Source of the DNA: Olavius sp. associated proteobacterium Delta 1
GTDB lineage: Bacteria > Desulfobacterota > Desulfobacteria > Desulfobacterales > JAFDCJ01
DNA length: 64,000 bases
NCBI GenBank assembly: GCA_902749685.1
Contig: CACVKW010001023.1
Location: 1-64,000, forward strand
Reading direction: 5' to 3'
In this document: positions 9,166 through 16,853 of the stretch, piece by piece
Layout of the letters: every line of letters starts with the position of its first letter
Numbering within the stretch: position 1 is the stretch's first letter
The notes under the pieces: model-generated
What the model saw: only the letters and a program-made list of their open reading frames with translations
What the model was told of the DNA's origin: nothing
Database searches by the model: none
Translations under genes and position numbers: made by a program

Positions 9166-9188
9166 CTGCGGTTCGCTGTTCCTCAAAC

Positions 9189-9866
9189 CTATTTAGTCCC
9201 ATCCCCAAGTCCGATTCGCACCCGCTTGCGGGGCCCGCCTGCCCCGCCGGGTCGCCAGTCCTTGGGCGCACGGATCTCTTCTAACAAGTGCAATTTATTC
9301 TGCCGCTTGAGCCGGAAATAAATCATGGCCCAGGCACAGGGCGTATCCAGACCGACTTCGCAGCTGCCGTTGTGCGATCCGCCGCACGGGCCGTTGAAAA
9401 GGCCCTTGGCACATCGGGCCACCGGGCAAATACCACCGGTAAAGTTCAGCACACAATCACCGCATCCCCGGCACATTTCGGCCCAGATTCCCGGCTTGGC
9501 CGAGGCCCCCAGAAAGGTTGTGTTAAGCGCTGAAATCACGGGCAGCGGGTCAAAGGCATCTCCCAGGGTTTGCACACCGGCACCGCAGGCCAGAGACAGG
9601 ATGGCATCTGTTCCTTCTGGTATGGTGTGATAATCAGTAACCAGGTCTTCCTCGCACTGCCTGAGAATCGAGTCCACCACAAATTTAGGCGGAGTGTCCT
9701 CATAATGCCGGATTTGAGAAAGTTCGTGTCTCAGCTGTTCAGCCTCTCTCTCGCCGCCGGATAAACAAACGGTCACACAGCTGCCGCAACCCAGGACCAG
9801 CACCTGTTTATATTCTTTAATGGCAGACACGATTTCTGCCAGTGGTTTTAAATCGCCAACAATCAT
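9189..9866 (-). CDS. Methylenetetrahydrofolate reductase C-terminal domain protein (MetV-like)
   Basis: A 225-residue zinc/iron-sulfur type protein that in acetogens and sulfate reducers accompanies methylene-tetrahydrofolate reductase (MetF), linking it to electron donors in the Wood-Ljungdahl methyl branch. It has many Cys: LGCGSCVTVC near residue 28, then CRGCGDC, GGICPVARCAKGLFNGPCGG and CEVGLDTPCAW. ATG 9866 follows a GGGGGA ribosome site. It lies 11 bases after a two-cluster ferredoxin gene on the same strand, forming a small redox operon. metF is not in the window. The family is clear; the partner is inferred. Confidence 0.82.
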   Translation of the reverse strand: MIVGDLKPLAEIVSAIKEYKQVLVLGCGSCVTVCLSGGEREAEQLRHELSQIRHYEDTPPKFVVDSILRQCEEDLVTDYHTIPEGTDAILSLACGAGVQTLGDAFDPLPVISALNTTFLGASAKPGIWAEMCRGCGDCVLNFTGGICPVARCAKGLFNGPCGGSHNGSCEVGLDTPCAWAMIYFRLKRQNKLHLLEEIRAPKDWRPGGAGGPRKRVRIGLGDGTK

Positions 9867-9877
9867 TTGTCCCCCAT

Positions 9878-10267
9878 TTATTTTTTTGCCTTGCGCGAGG
9901 CTATAAGTGGCAGTCTCGATGCGGCCTGCCGCTGCTGATGCTGCGGGCAAAGTGCCTCAGTGGTTGAATTCAATTTGCCGGCCAAATTTTGCTCGTACAG
10001 GGTTGAATAAAGCGGCTCACCGCACACCTGGCAATGAACCAGATCCAGCGTGACCACATCATCCCACTGCCCGACCAATAGATGCTGAAATTCGATGGCC
10101 TCCTGCGGACATATCCGCCAGCATTGACCGCAGCGGGCGCATTTGGTCATATTGTGCCTGAGTGTTCGCCTGCCGTCCCGATCGTTAAAATCCAGGGCCG
10201 AAGCCGGACAATTTTCCACACAGGACAAGCAACCATTGCATTTTTCATTAACTACAAAATAAGGCAT
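9878..10267 (-). CDS. 4Fe-4S dicluster ferredoxin-like protein
   Basis: A 129-residue electron carrier with two 4Fe-4S motifs: CNGCLSCVENCP near residue 10 and CARCGQCWRICP near residue 43. These are followed by an extra C-terminal part with CQVCGEP and CPQH that could bind another metal. Layout and length match the ferredoxin-like subunits found beside MetV-like and Hdr/FrhB-type proteins. It precedes the MetV-like gene by 11 bases, so both are probably co-transcribed and co-function. Confidence 0.85.
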   Translation of the reverse strand: MPYFVVNEKCNGCLSCVENCPASALDFNDRDGRRTLRHNMTKCARCGQCWRICPQEAIEFQHLLVGQWDDVVTLDLVHCQVCGEPLYSTLYEQNLAGKLNSTTEALCPQHQQRQAASRLPLIASRKAKK

Positions 10268-10679
10268 AACGTTTCACCGTGATAATTTAGTGGATTTTAT
10301 AATCATACGGTTAAAAATTCGAAAAACGAATTTCGAAATCCGAAACAATATTAAAATACGAATTTTCAAAATTCAAAAGAAAAGTTCGGGGCGGTTTTTT
10401 AACATTAGAATCTTAGTTGTGAACTCCTTGCATTTTATGAAATCCGCCTCAAGCGGATCGCCACTAAGACACAAAGTCACAAAGATAAATATAAGCCAAA
10501 GGTTTCACTTCGTGTCTTACTTAGTGCCTTTGTGGCAATTTATTCCCCGCCTCAGGCGGATTTCGTATTTCGAGCTTAGTCTTGCGGATTTCCCCGTCTC
10601 AATCATGATGGTTAATAAGACTAGGATGGGCCACTGTCCTCCATACCATAAAAAGGTTCGAAAGGAAGTGAGACGGGGC
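10268..10679. repeat. Repeat-filled intergenic region
   Basis: No gene. From about 10438 to 10570 it is an imperfect inverted structure bounded by AATCCGCCTCAAGCGGAT and CGCCTCAGGCGGATT, with CACTAAGACACAAAGTCAC on one arm and TTAGTGCCTTTGTGGC on the other. Related words recur at 14068-14100 and 19177-19245. The AT-rich half at 10310-10390 is made of short AATTTCGAAA-like words. Confidence 0.55.
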
Positions 10680-10967
10680 CTAGCCTCCTCCCACGAGCAG
10701 CATAAACTTCACCTTATCCCCGTCTTGCAGAATCCGCTGTGAATACTCGTTTCTGGCCAGGAAGCCCTCATCATTGACCATTACCTGAATCGAAAGATCC
10801 AGCTGCCCTTTCTGGTCCAGCAGAATTTTACGTGCCGGCTGGCCCATGCGATTCACAATATGCGATACAACATCCGCTACGGTTCCGTCTGGCATATCTA
10901 TCTGAGACGTTTTACCGAGTAATTTCGATAGTGTCGGCAACCCGATAGATTCTAGTTGAATTTTCAT
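10680..10967 (-). CDS. MoaD/ThiS family sulfur-carrier protein
   Basis: A 95-residue ubiquitin-fold protein ending in LLVGGG, the Gly-Gly tail that is adenylated and thiocarboxylated in MoaD and ThiS. ATG 10967 is chosen because GGAGG sits seven bases before it. The acidic segment MPDGTVADVVSHIV is typical. In sulfate reducers such proteins often serve tungsten/molybdenum enzymes, but no such gene is adjacent. A palindromic site lies about 20 bases upstream of the start, so it is likely under a dedicated repressor or activator. Confidence 0.78.
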   Translation of the reverse strand: MKIQLESIGLPTLSKLLGKTSQIDMPDGTVADVVSHIVNRMGQPARKILLDQKGQLDLSIQVMVNDEGFLARNEYSQRILQDGDKVKFMLLVGGG

Positions 10968-10986
10968 TGAATACCTCCACGCAAAG

Positions 10987-11006
10987 ATGTTCATTAAGAT
11001 GAACAT
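10987..11006. promoter_or_regulatory. Palindromic operator ATGTTCAT-N4-ATGAACAT
   Basis: Perfect inverted repeat ATGTTCAT (10987-10994) / ATGAACAT (10999-11006), located 20 bases before the MoaD/ThiS-like start. It shares the core TGTTCA-N8-TGAACA with a second palindrome at 11114-11135. A dimeric helix-turn-helix regulator is expected; its identity is unknown. Confidence 0.6.
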
Positions 11007-11113
11007 TTTTCGACTTCGATCTTACCATTAACATTTATTTTGTCAAGTGAATTTTAATATAAGTTTGTAATCATTGGTTCTTATCTATTTCTACTGAAAA
11101 TAAGAAATAAATA

Positions 11114-11135
11114 ATTGTTCACTATAGTGAACAAT
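11114..11135. promoter_or_regulatory. 22-bp palindromic operator with TGTTCA/TGAACA core
   Basis: Perfect 22-bp palindrome with arms ATTGTTCACTA and TAGTGAACAAT. It has the same core and same centre-to-arm spacing as the site at 10987-11006, from which it lies about 128 bp. It sits in the divergent region between the MoaD/ThiS-like gene and the Liv binding protein and could control either. Confidence 0.6.
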
Positions 11136-11331
11136 AAGGCGGATCGAATATCGAACACCAGTTCCCGATGCCAGGCCGGGGCAAACTAAACTAACATAAT
11201 TCCTGTCGTTTCGCATTGCAAGCTTGGCAATCACGGCAGAATCAGCTCATCAACAGCCACTTTATAATACCGCTAACCTTCAAGGCCGGTTAAATGTGCG
11301 AAAATTTCCTTGACTTCGACAAAGGCTTCAG

Positions 11332-11350
11332 ATAGCTACTATATAGCTAT
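11332..11350. promoter_or_regulatory. Inverted repeat at a putative promoter of the Liv operon
   Basis: ATAGCTA-CTATA-TAGCTAT, a perfect 7-bp inverted repeat. A TTGACT hexamer at 11310-11315 lies at -35 distance, so the repeat would cover the -10 region. This suggests repression, but the -10 itself is poor. The gene starts about 220 bases downstream. Confidence 0.35.
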
Positions 11351-11570
11351 TTAGAATGGACCCTAATTAAAATATGAGCATAAGTTGCTGAATATTATTC
11401 AAGCTACTGAAAATATCTAATATTCTCTATAGACCATTCTCAGCATTGTCATTATCTGTCCGTGGCGTTGGTTGCTGCGCGCACTTCCCATACAATAGTT
11501 ACACTATTTTATTTAAAACCTGCTATCTTCATTGGAGGACAGCAGAAATCTCATACCAGAGGAGGGAACC

Positions 11571-12845
11571 ATGAAACGTAGAATATTCTTGCTTGGAATT
11601 GTATTACTCGTAGGTTTCGCATGGTTAGTTGCCGGACCGGCTGCCTATGCCGCCGAGCCGATTGTGATCGGAGTGCCAACCTCATTAGGTTTTCTGGAAG
11701 GCAAAGAATCGCATAAGGCGGTTCAGATGGCGGTAAGCGAAATAAACGCCAACGGCGGTGTAATGGTCGGCGGAGAGAAGAGACCTTTTAAAGTCGTGGC
11801 CGCCGATCTTCGCGATGCCGCTGCGGGTGTTCCGGTGCCCGAGGCATTGCTGGGCTTAGAAAAGTTGATTCTGGAGCAAAAACCGATCGCGATCGTGGTC
11901 GGACCGTTTCGCTCCGAGGCTTTGCTGGCAGGGATGGATATTTTCGCCAAGTACAAAATGCCCATGTTGGGTACGGTAGCCATGAGCCCCGCGACCGAAG
12001 CTAAAATAAAAAAGGATCCCGAAAAATACAAATATGTTTTCCGGGTTTCCTTAAATGTAATCTACTGGGTCAAACTTTTGGCCGGGACCAACGCAACCCT
12101 CAAGCAGGAATTTGGTTTTGACAAAGTCTACATCATGAACCAGGATGTTGCCTGGGCCAGAGGAACGGCAGGCGGAATGGAGAAAAAAGTGTATCCGGGT
12201 TTGAAGATGGAAGTCGTCGGCCATGATCAATTCCCGACCGGTTTTTCCGATTTCTCCTCGGCCTTGATGAAAGCCAAAGGCAAAGGTGCCGGCGTGCTGT
12301 TTACCTGTTTTGATATGCCTGAAAGCGGTGTGCTGGTTAAACAGTGGAAAAGCCTCAGAGTTCCGGGACTGATTGCCGGATTTATTTCACCCATGGCCGG
12401 TGAGGCTGCCTGGGATACCTTTGACGGTAAAATCGGCGGGCTGATGAATGCCATATTTGAGTTGGGAAATATACCTTCCCAGAAATATGCCCCGGCCCGA
12501 AACTTCTACAATAAATACAAAAAAACTTACGGCAAGGGGATTCAGTCCGGCCACGGCCCGGCACCGTCATATGAATCGGTTTACATCCTGAAAGAGGCCA
12601 TCGAGCGAGCCAACTCTTTGGATCCGGATGCTATTGTGGCTGAAATCGAAAAGACCGACAGAAAAGGCGTTATGGGACGCATCCGGTTTGATGAGGGCCA
12701 CCAGGTTGTTTATGGCACTGACCCGGCTGAAACCGCTGTCGGCGCCTTTTTTCAATGGACCGATGACGGTAAAAGAAAGATTGTCTATCCGAAGAGCCTG
12801 GCGGAAGGTGAAATCGTCCTGCCATCATGGGTCAAAAAACGGTAG
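11571..12845 (+). CDS. Branched-chain amino acid type ABC binding protein (LivK-like)
   Basis: A 424-residue periplasmic type-I binding protein. ATG 11571 has GGAGGGAACC directly before it and begins a signal peptide (MKRRIFLLGIVLLVGFAWLV, cut near AYAAEP). The mature start PIVIGVPTSLGFLEGKESHKA and the later DLRDAAAGVPVP, IVVGPFRSEA and FPTGFSDFSSAL stretches fit the Liv/HAAT family. It heads the liv operon and is followed by a strong terminator. Beside an acyl-CoA ligase, the ligand may be an aromatic or branched acid rather than an amino acid. Confidence 0.88.
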   Translation: MKRRIFLLGIVLLVGFAWLVAGPAAYAAEPIVIGVPTSLGFLEGKESHKAVQMAVSEINANGGVMVGGEKRPFKVVAADLRDAAAGVPVPEALLGLEKLILEQKPIAIVVGPFRSEALLAGMDIFAKYKMPMLGTVAMSPATEAKIKKDPEKYKYVFRVSLNVIYWVKLLAGTNATLKQEFGFDKVYIMNQDVAWARGTAGGMEKKVYPGLKMEVVGHDQFPTGFSDFSSALMKAKGKGAGVLFTCFDMPESGVLVKQWKSLRVPGLIAGFISPMAGEAAWDTFDGKIGGLMNAIFELGNIPSQKYAPARNFYNKYKKTYGKGIQSGHGPAPSYESVYILKEAIERANSLDPDAIVAEIEKTDRKGVMGRIRFDEGHQVVYGTDPAETAVGAFFQWTDDGKRKIVYPKSLAEGEIVLPSWVKKR

Positions 12846-12963
12846 CACCCTAAATGAGCCAAAAGGTCTCATTTAGGAGTTAATGGCTATTAGTTATTTG
12901 GATTTAATGATGACGTCATTTCATTCGATTAACCATTAACAAATAACGAAAACACCCAACTGG

Positions 12964-13003
12964 CCTGCCCTCCTTTGCATTTTGGAAAGGAGGGCAGGTT
13001 TTT
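12964..13003 (+). terminator. Rho-independent terminator after LivK-like gene
   Basis: A 13-bp perfect stem CCTGCCCTCCTTT / AAAGGAGGGCAGG with a 9-nt loop, followed by TTTTT. It stands just 13 bases before the LivH start, so most transcripts should end here and only read-through reaches the permeases. Confidence 0.85.
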
Positions 13004-13015
13004 CTGGTTTTTTTC

Positions 13016-13888
13016 ATGTTAGCAAATACTATCGTCTACGGTTTTGTGAACAGCGTCATCCTGATGCTGGTGGCACTGGGATTCAACCTGACCTTCGGCA
13101 TCAGTGGCGTGGCCAATTTTGCCTACGGAGCCCTTTATATTTTGGGGGCTTTGCTCTGCTGGATTTTTTTTAACTCCCTGGGCCTACCCTATTTTCTGGC
13201 GGTCATACTGGCAGTGGCATTAACTGCTGCTGCCGGCGCACTGATGTACCGGTTTATTCTGCTTAGAATTAGAGGCATGCCCTTATCCGAAGTCATCGCC
13301 ACCTTCGGCATCGGACTAGCCATCCTGGAGTTGCTCAAATACCTGGGATTTATCGGGTTTGAATACTCACTGCCCGTCTTCATTGACACCAGCATTGAAT
13401 TCGGCCAGGTGATCATCGACATGCAGCGCGTATTTATCGTCGGCATCGGCATCGCCATGGCCGGTTTTCTCTGGTTTTTTACCCACCATACTCGCACCGG
13501 TCTGCGATTTAGAGGAATTGCCCAGGATGAAAGGACAGCGCTGAGTCTGGGAATTAACTCCGATCGGGTAGCAATGCTCAGTGTTTCCTTTGGTGCCGCA
13601 TATGCTGCCATTGCAGCCATCGTCATATTACCTCTGGGAACCATTAACGTTGAGCAGGGCTACAGTATCCTGATCAACGCCCTGGCCGTTTGTATTGTCG
13701 GAGGCCTGGGGTCCACCGGTGGGGTTGTAGCAGCCTCTTTTTTAATTGGCTATGCCCAAACCTTTACCGTGACATATCTGGAAAGCCACTGGGTGATGCT
13801 GGTTCCGTTAATTGCAATTTTAGCCATCCTGGTGGTTAAGCCTTCGGGCCTGTTTGGTGTGCAAAAAGAGCTGGAAGAAAGAATATAG
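13016..13888 (+). CDS. livH: Branched-chain type ABC permease LivH
   Basis: A 290-residue inner-membrane permease with about eight hydrophobic segments. It starts MLANTIVYGFVNSVILMLVALGF at 13016 and ends in the family-typical KPSGLFGVQKELEERI. GLRFRGIAQDERTALSLGI is the cytoplasmic loop that contacts the ATPase. There is no good ribosome site before the ATG, and a terminator stands immediately upstream, so its expression is probably low relative to the binding protein. Confidence 0.9.
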   Translation: MLANTIVYGFVNSVILMLVALGFNLTFGISGVANFAYGALYILGALLCWIFFNSLGLPYFLAVILAVALTAAAGALMYRFILLRIRGMPLSEVIATFGIGLAILELLKYLGFIGFEYSLPVFIDTSIEFGQVIIDMQRVFIVGIGIAMAGFLWFFTHHTRTGLRFRGIAQDERTALSLGINSDRVAMLSVSFGAAYAAIAAIVILPLGTINVEQGYSILINALAVCIVGGLGSTGGVVAASFLIGYAQTFTVTYLESHWVMLVPLIAILAILVVKPSGLFGVQKELEERI

Positions 13889-14160
13889 GGAATTCGGAAT
13901 GTGGGATGCGGAAGTGGGAAATTAAAGAGCATAGCGCAGAGGGCATAGGGCATGGAGTAAAGGAACGAGTTTATTGAAGTCGGAAGTGGGACCCGTCGTC
14001 GTCCCTGAAGGGTGGGACTATGCCGCGGCAAGGATGCGGAAGTTGGAAAAAGGAAAGCTTAGATTCTCTTCTTCGTGCCTGGGTGTCTTGGTGGCAAAAC
14101 TATTGCGCGAATTTAGGACGGAATATTGGATGTCATCCATTATCCAGTAACTAATTACCA
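13889..14160. repeat. Dispersed-repeat spacer between livH and livM
   Basis: No gene. It contains GGAAGTGGGACCCGTCGTCG (around 13982) with an inverted GTCCC partner and a following ATGCCGCGGCAAGGATGCGG. The same block recurs inside the 3' end of the SARP gene at about 44028-44090. It also has a GTGCCTGGGTGTCTTGGTGGC word near 14073. Confidence 0.55.
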
Positions 14161-15195
14161 ATGACTAATAACTCCCAACTTGTTGGGTATCATATGGAAA
14201 AACGCAAAGAGAGAATAGACCGGGGCATCAAAGCCCGATCCAGCGATATTTTTGCATTATCCTCCTGGCGGGAGATGCTCTATTTAGCGGCCCCCCGTCT
14301 GCTGCCGATTGTGGGCTTGATCGTCTTGTCTTTGGCCCTGAGCCTCTACTGGCAGCGGGTTTTGCTATCTGTATGCATATTTGCGCTTCTGGCCATAAGC
14401 TGGGACATATTGGCCCAAACCGGAATGATCTCCCTGGGGCAGGCCCTGTTTTTCGGAACCGGTGCCTATCTGTCCGGTATCATGAACCATTACTGGGGAT
14501 GGCCGCCCTTTATCACCATCCCCCTGGCAACCATCTTCGGCGGGCTGCTGTGCACCGCTTTTCTTATTCCGGTTTTAAGACTGCGCGGTATCTTTTTTTC
14601 GATGGTCACCCTGGTATTGCCACTGATGCTGGTGCGCATAATCGAGGCCACGCGCATTTTCGGGGGTACCGAAGGTCTCAGCGGCCTGTCCCCGCTGCCC
14701 TCGAGATGGGTAGAGATATATGTCCTGATCATCGTTCTGCTGTCGGCCCTGTTTGGATTCCGGCGCATGATGAATTCCGATTTTGGTCTGGTATTAAAAG
14801 GAATCAACGACAACGACCGTTCGGTGATGAACGCCGGTATCAACATCTACTGGTTTAAAATTCAGGCTTTATTTATCGCCAGTTCCATCGGCGCTTTTGC
14901 AGGCGCCTTTCTGACCCATGTGTATTTGTTTGTGGGCATGCCGGTTTTTGCGCTGGATTATTCTATACTGCCGATTGCATCGGCAGTCGTCGGTGGTATC
15001 GGTACCATGGCGGGCTCGATGCTGGGAGCTTTTATTCTGGTACCGCTGTCGGAAATTTTACGGGGACTGGGAGGTCTCAGAATAGTCCTTTACGGGTTGT
15101 TTCTCGTCATTTTCACAGTGGCAATACCGGAAGGCATTTTTCATTTTATCCAACGCAAATATCACCAGTTTGAAAGATGGGTGGAGGTTGAATAA
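14161..15195 (+). CDS. livM: Branched-chain type ABC permease LivM
   Basis: A 344-residue second permease with about nine membrane segments (first near residue 45). The loop DFGLVLKGINDNDRSVMNAGI corresponds to the ATPase-contact region. The start is uncertain: 14161 or ATG 14194 (MEKRKERID), neither with a clear ribosome site. The hydrophilic first 40 residues are probably cytoplasmic. Its stop overlaps the LivG start (TAATG). Confidence 0.88.
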   Translation: MTNNSQLVGYHMEKRKERIDRGIKARSSDIFALSSWREMLYLAAPRLLPIVGLIVLSLALSLYWQRVLLSVCIFALLAISWDILAQTGMISLGQALFFGTGAYLSGIMNHYWGWPPFITIPLATIFGGLLCTAFLIPVLRLRGIFFSMVTLVLPLMLVRIIEATRIFGGTEGLSGLSPLPSRWVEIYVLIIVLLSALFGFRRMMNSDFGLVLKGINDNDRSVMNAGINIYWFKIQALFIASSIGAFAGAFLTHVYLFVGMPVFALDYSILPIASAVVGGIGTMAGSMLGAFILVPLSEILRGLGGLRIVLYGLFLVIFTVAIPEGIFHFIQRKYHQFERWVEVE

Positions 15196-15944
15196 TGGGA
15201 GCATCACCTTTGCTCAAAGCATCAAAACTTTATAAAAATTTCGGGGGTGTACAGGCCATCCACGATTTGAACTTCGAGTTGGCTGAAGGGGAATTGATGG
15301 GACTGATTGGACCGAATGGTTCCGGTAAAACCACGGCCGTCAATCTGATTACCGGTTTTGTGAAGCCCACCGCAGGTACTATATTCTATCACGGTCGGGA
15401 CATTACCGGTCAGGCACCCTATAAAATCGTCCGTTTGGGTATCGCCCGAACCTTTCAGATGGTCAAACCATTTTACCAGCTACCGGCTTATAAAAACATG
15501 ATTATTCCCCTGTATTCGCCCCGGGTCAAACAGATGACCGGTGGTAAATACGGTGATCGGGATGCGGTAGCACTGGATCTGCTCGAAGAGGTCGGCTTTG
15601 AACGGGATGCCCACGTCGCCTACAAAACGGCCAGTGTGCTGCCCCAGGGCTATCTGAAACGATTGGAATTGGCCAAGGCAATCGCCCTCAATCCGGATCT
15701 GATCATTCTGGATGAACTGTTTTCAGGCTTGAGCCTGGCGGAGGTCGCCAGCATTGTTCCCATCATCGAGAAACTGCGCCAGGAAGGCAAATCCATTATC
15801 ATGATCGAACACCGTTTGAAGGAACTATTCAGGATCGCCGATCGGATAGTTGTGCTCAACTTCGGAGAAAAAATTGCTGACGGCAAAGCCGCCGAGGTCA
15901 TGGAAAGCGATTCCGTGAAAAAGGCCTATCTCGGAAGCGAATAG
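15195..15944 (+). CDS. livG: Liv-type ABC importer ATPase LivG
   Basis: A 249-residue ATPase with Walker A GPNGSGKTT near residue 37 and Walker B LIILDELFSGLSLAEV. The signature is degenerate: ASVLPQGYLKRLELAKA replaces the usual LSYGQQRRLEIARA. The switch His is in MIEHRLKELF. It overlaps livM by one base. It pairs with LivF as a heterodimer in this family. Confidence 0.9.
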   Translation: MGASPLLKASKLYKNFGGVQAIHDLNFELAEGELMGLIGPNGSGKTTAVNLITGFVKPTAGTIFYHGRDITGQAPYKIVRLGIARTFQMVKPFYQLPAYKNMIIPLYSPRVKQMTGGKYGDRDAVALDLLEEVGFERDAHVAYKTASVLPQGYLKRLELAKAIALNPDLIILDELFSGLSLAEVASIVPIIEKLRQEGKSIIMIEHRLKELFRIADRIVVLNFGEKIADGKAAEVMESDSVKKAYLGSE

Positions 15945-16087
15945 TATCGGAATGTGGAATGTAATAAGATATCTAAGGTGTAAGGTATAAAATTGAGTGA
16001 ATATGATCAATCTCTAACCTTAAACCCTACATTTTAAGCCTTATACCCTTAATATCTTGCAAGTAATCATAATACGGATAAAGAATC

Positions 16088-16834
16088 GTGCTTGAAGTTA
16101 AAAACCTCATGGTTTTCTTTGAAAACGCCATCGCGCTGAACGACTTTAGCATGACTATCGATCAGGGTGAAATTATCGGTGTGATCGGTTCCAACAGCGC
16201 CGGTAAAACCACGTTGATGAACACGATTTCAGGTCTCATCATAGACATGAAGATCAAAGAGCAGCGCAAAGGCGGAGAGAGAATAACCATCTATGGTGAA
16301 ATTCTCTTCCAGGGTGAAAACATTACCGATGTCCAGCCCTTTGAGCGAGTGAAAAAAGGCCTGGTTTTGTCCAGAGAGCGGCATCCTATTTTTGCGGAAA
16401 GCGATGTAGCAGAAAATCTGAAAATTGCCGGTCACCAGGTAAAGCGATCCGAATTGGCACAAAGGGTTGAGGAAGTTTACGCCATCTTCCCTGCCCTGAG
16501 ACCATTAAAAAAACGTAAGGCCGGATTTTTAAGCGGTGGCGAACAGCAAATGCTGGCCATTGGGATGGCATTAATTCTTAAACCTGCTCTGTTGCTGCTT
16601 GATGAACCACTGCTGGGTTTAAGCCCCATGATGCAGACCATGCTGATCGAGGCCATCACGAATCTCAAGCAAGAATCCGGCATTACCATTATGATTACCG
16701 AACAATTTGCCAGGCCGGTATTGCCGATTATTGACCGTGGCTATGTTATGGAAAACGGCATGCTGGCATTAGCAGGAACCGGAGAAGAATTGATGGACAA
16801 TCCCGAGATTAAATCTGCCTACTTTGGAATTTAA
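16088..16834 (+). CDS. livF: Liv-type ABC importer ATPase LivF
   Basis: A 248-residue ATPase with Walker A GSNSAGKTT near residue 34, signature LSGGEQQMLAIGMAL and Walker B LLLLDEPLLGLSP. Compared with common LivF proteins it carries about 15-20 extra charged residues after Walker A (MKIKEQRKGGERITIYG). The usual switch His is replaced, the motif reading MITEQFARPV as in other LivF proteins. A 143-base stretch of low-complexity filler separates it from livG. Confidence 0.9.
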   Translation: MLEVKNLMVFFENAIALNDFSMTIDQGEIIGVIGSNSAGKTTLMNTISGLIIDMKIKEQRKGGERITIYGEILFQGENITDVQPFERVKKGLVLSRERHPIFAESDVAENLKIAGHQVKRSELAQRVEEVYAIFPALRPLKKRKAGFLSGGEQQMLAIGMALILKPALLLLDEPLLGLSPMMQTMLIEAITNLKQESGITIMITEQFARPVLPIIDRGYVMENGMLALAGTGEELMDNPEIKSAYFGI

Positions 16835-16853
16835 GCAATGATGCCGGAGCAAA

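Noticed and set aside
10290..10742. 150-codon open frame opposite the MoaD/ThiS-like gene
   Set aside because: It runs through the palindromic repeat region and overlaps a well-supported minus-strand gene; the translated composition is not protein-like.
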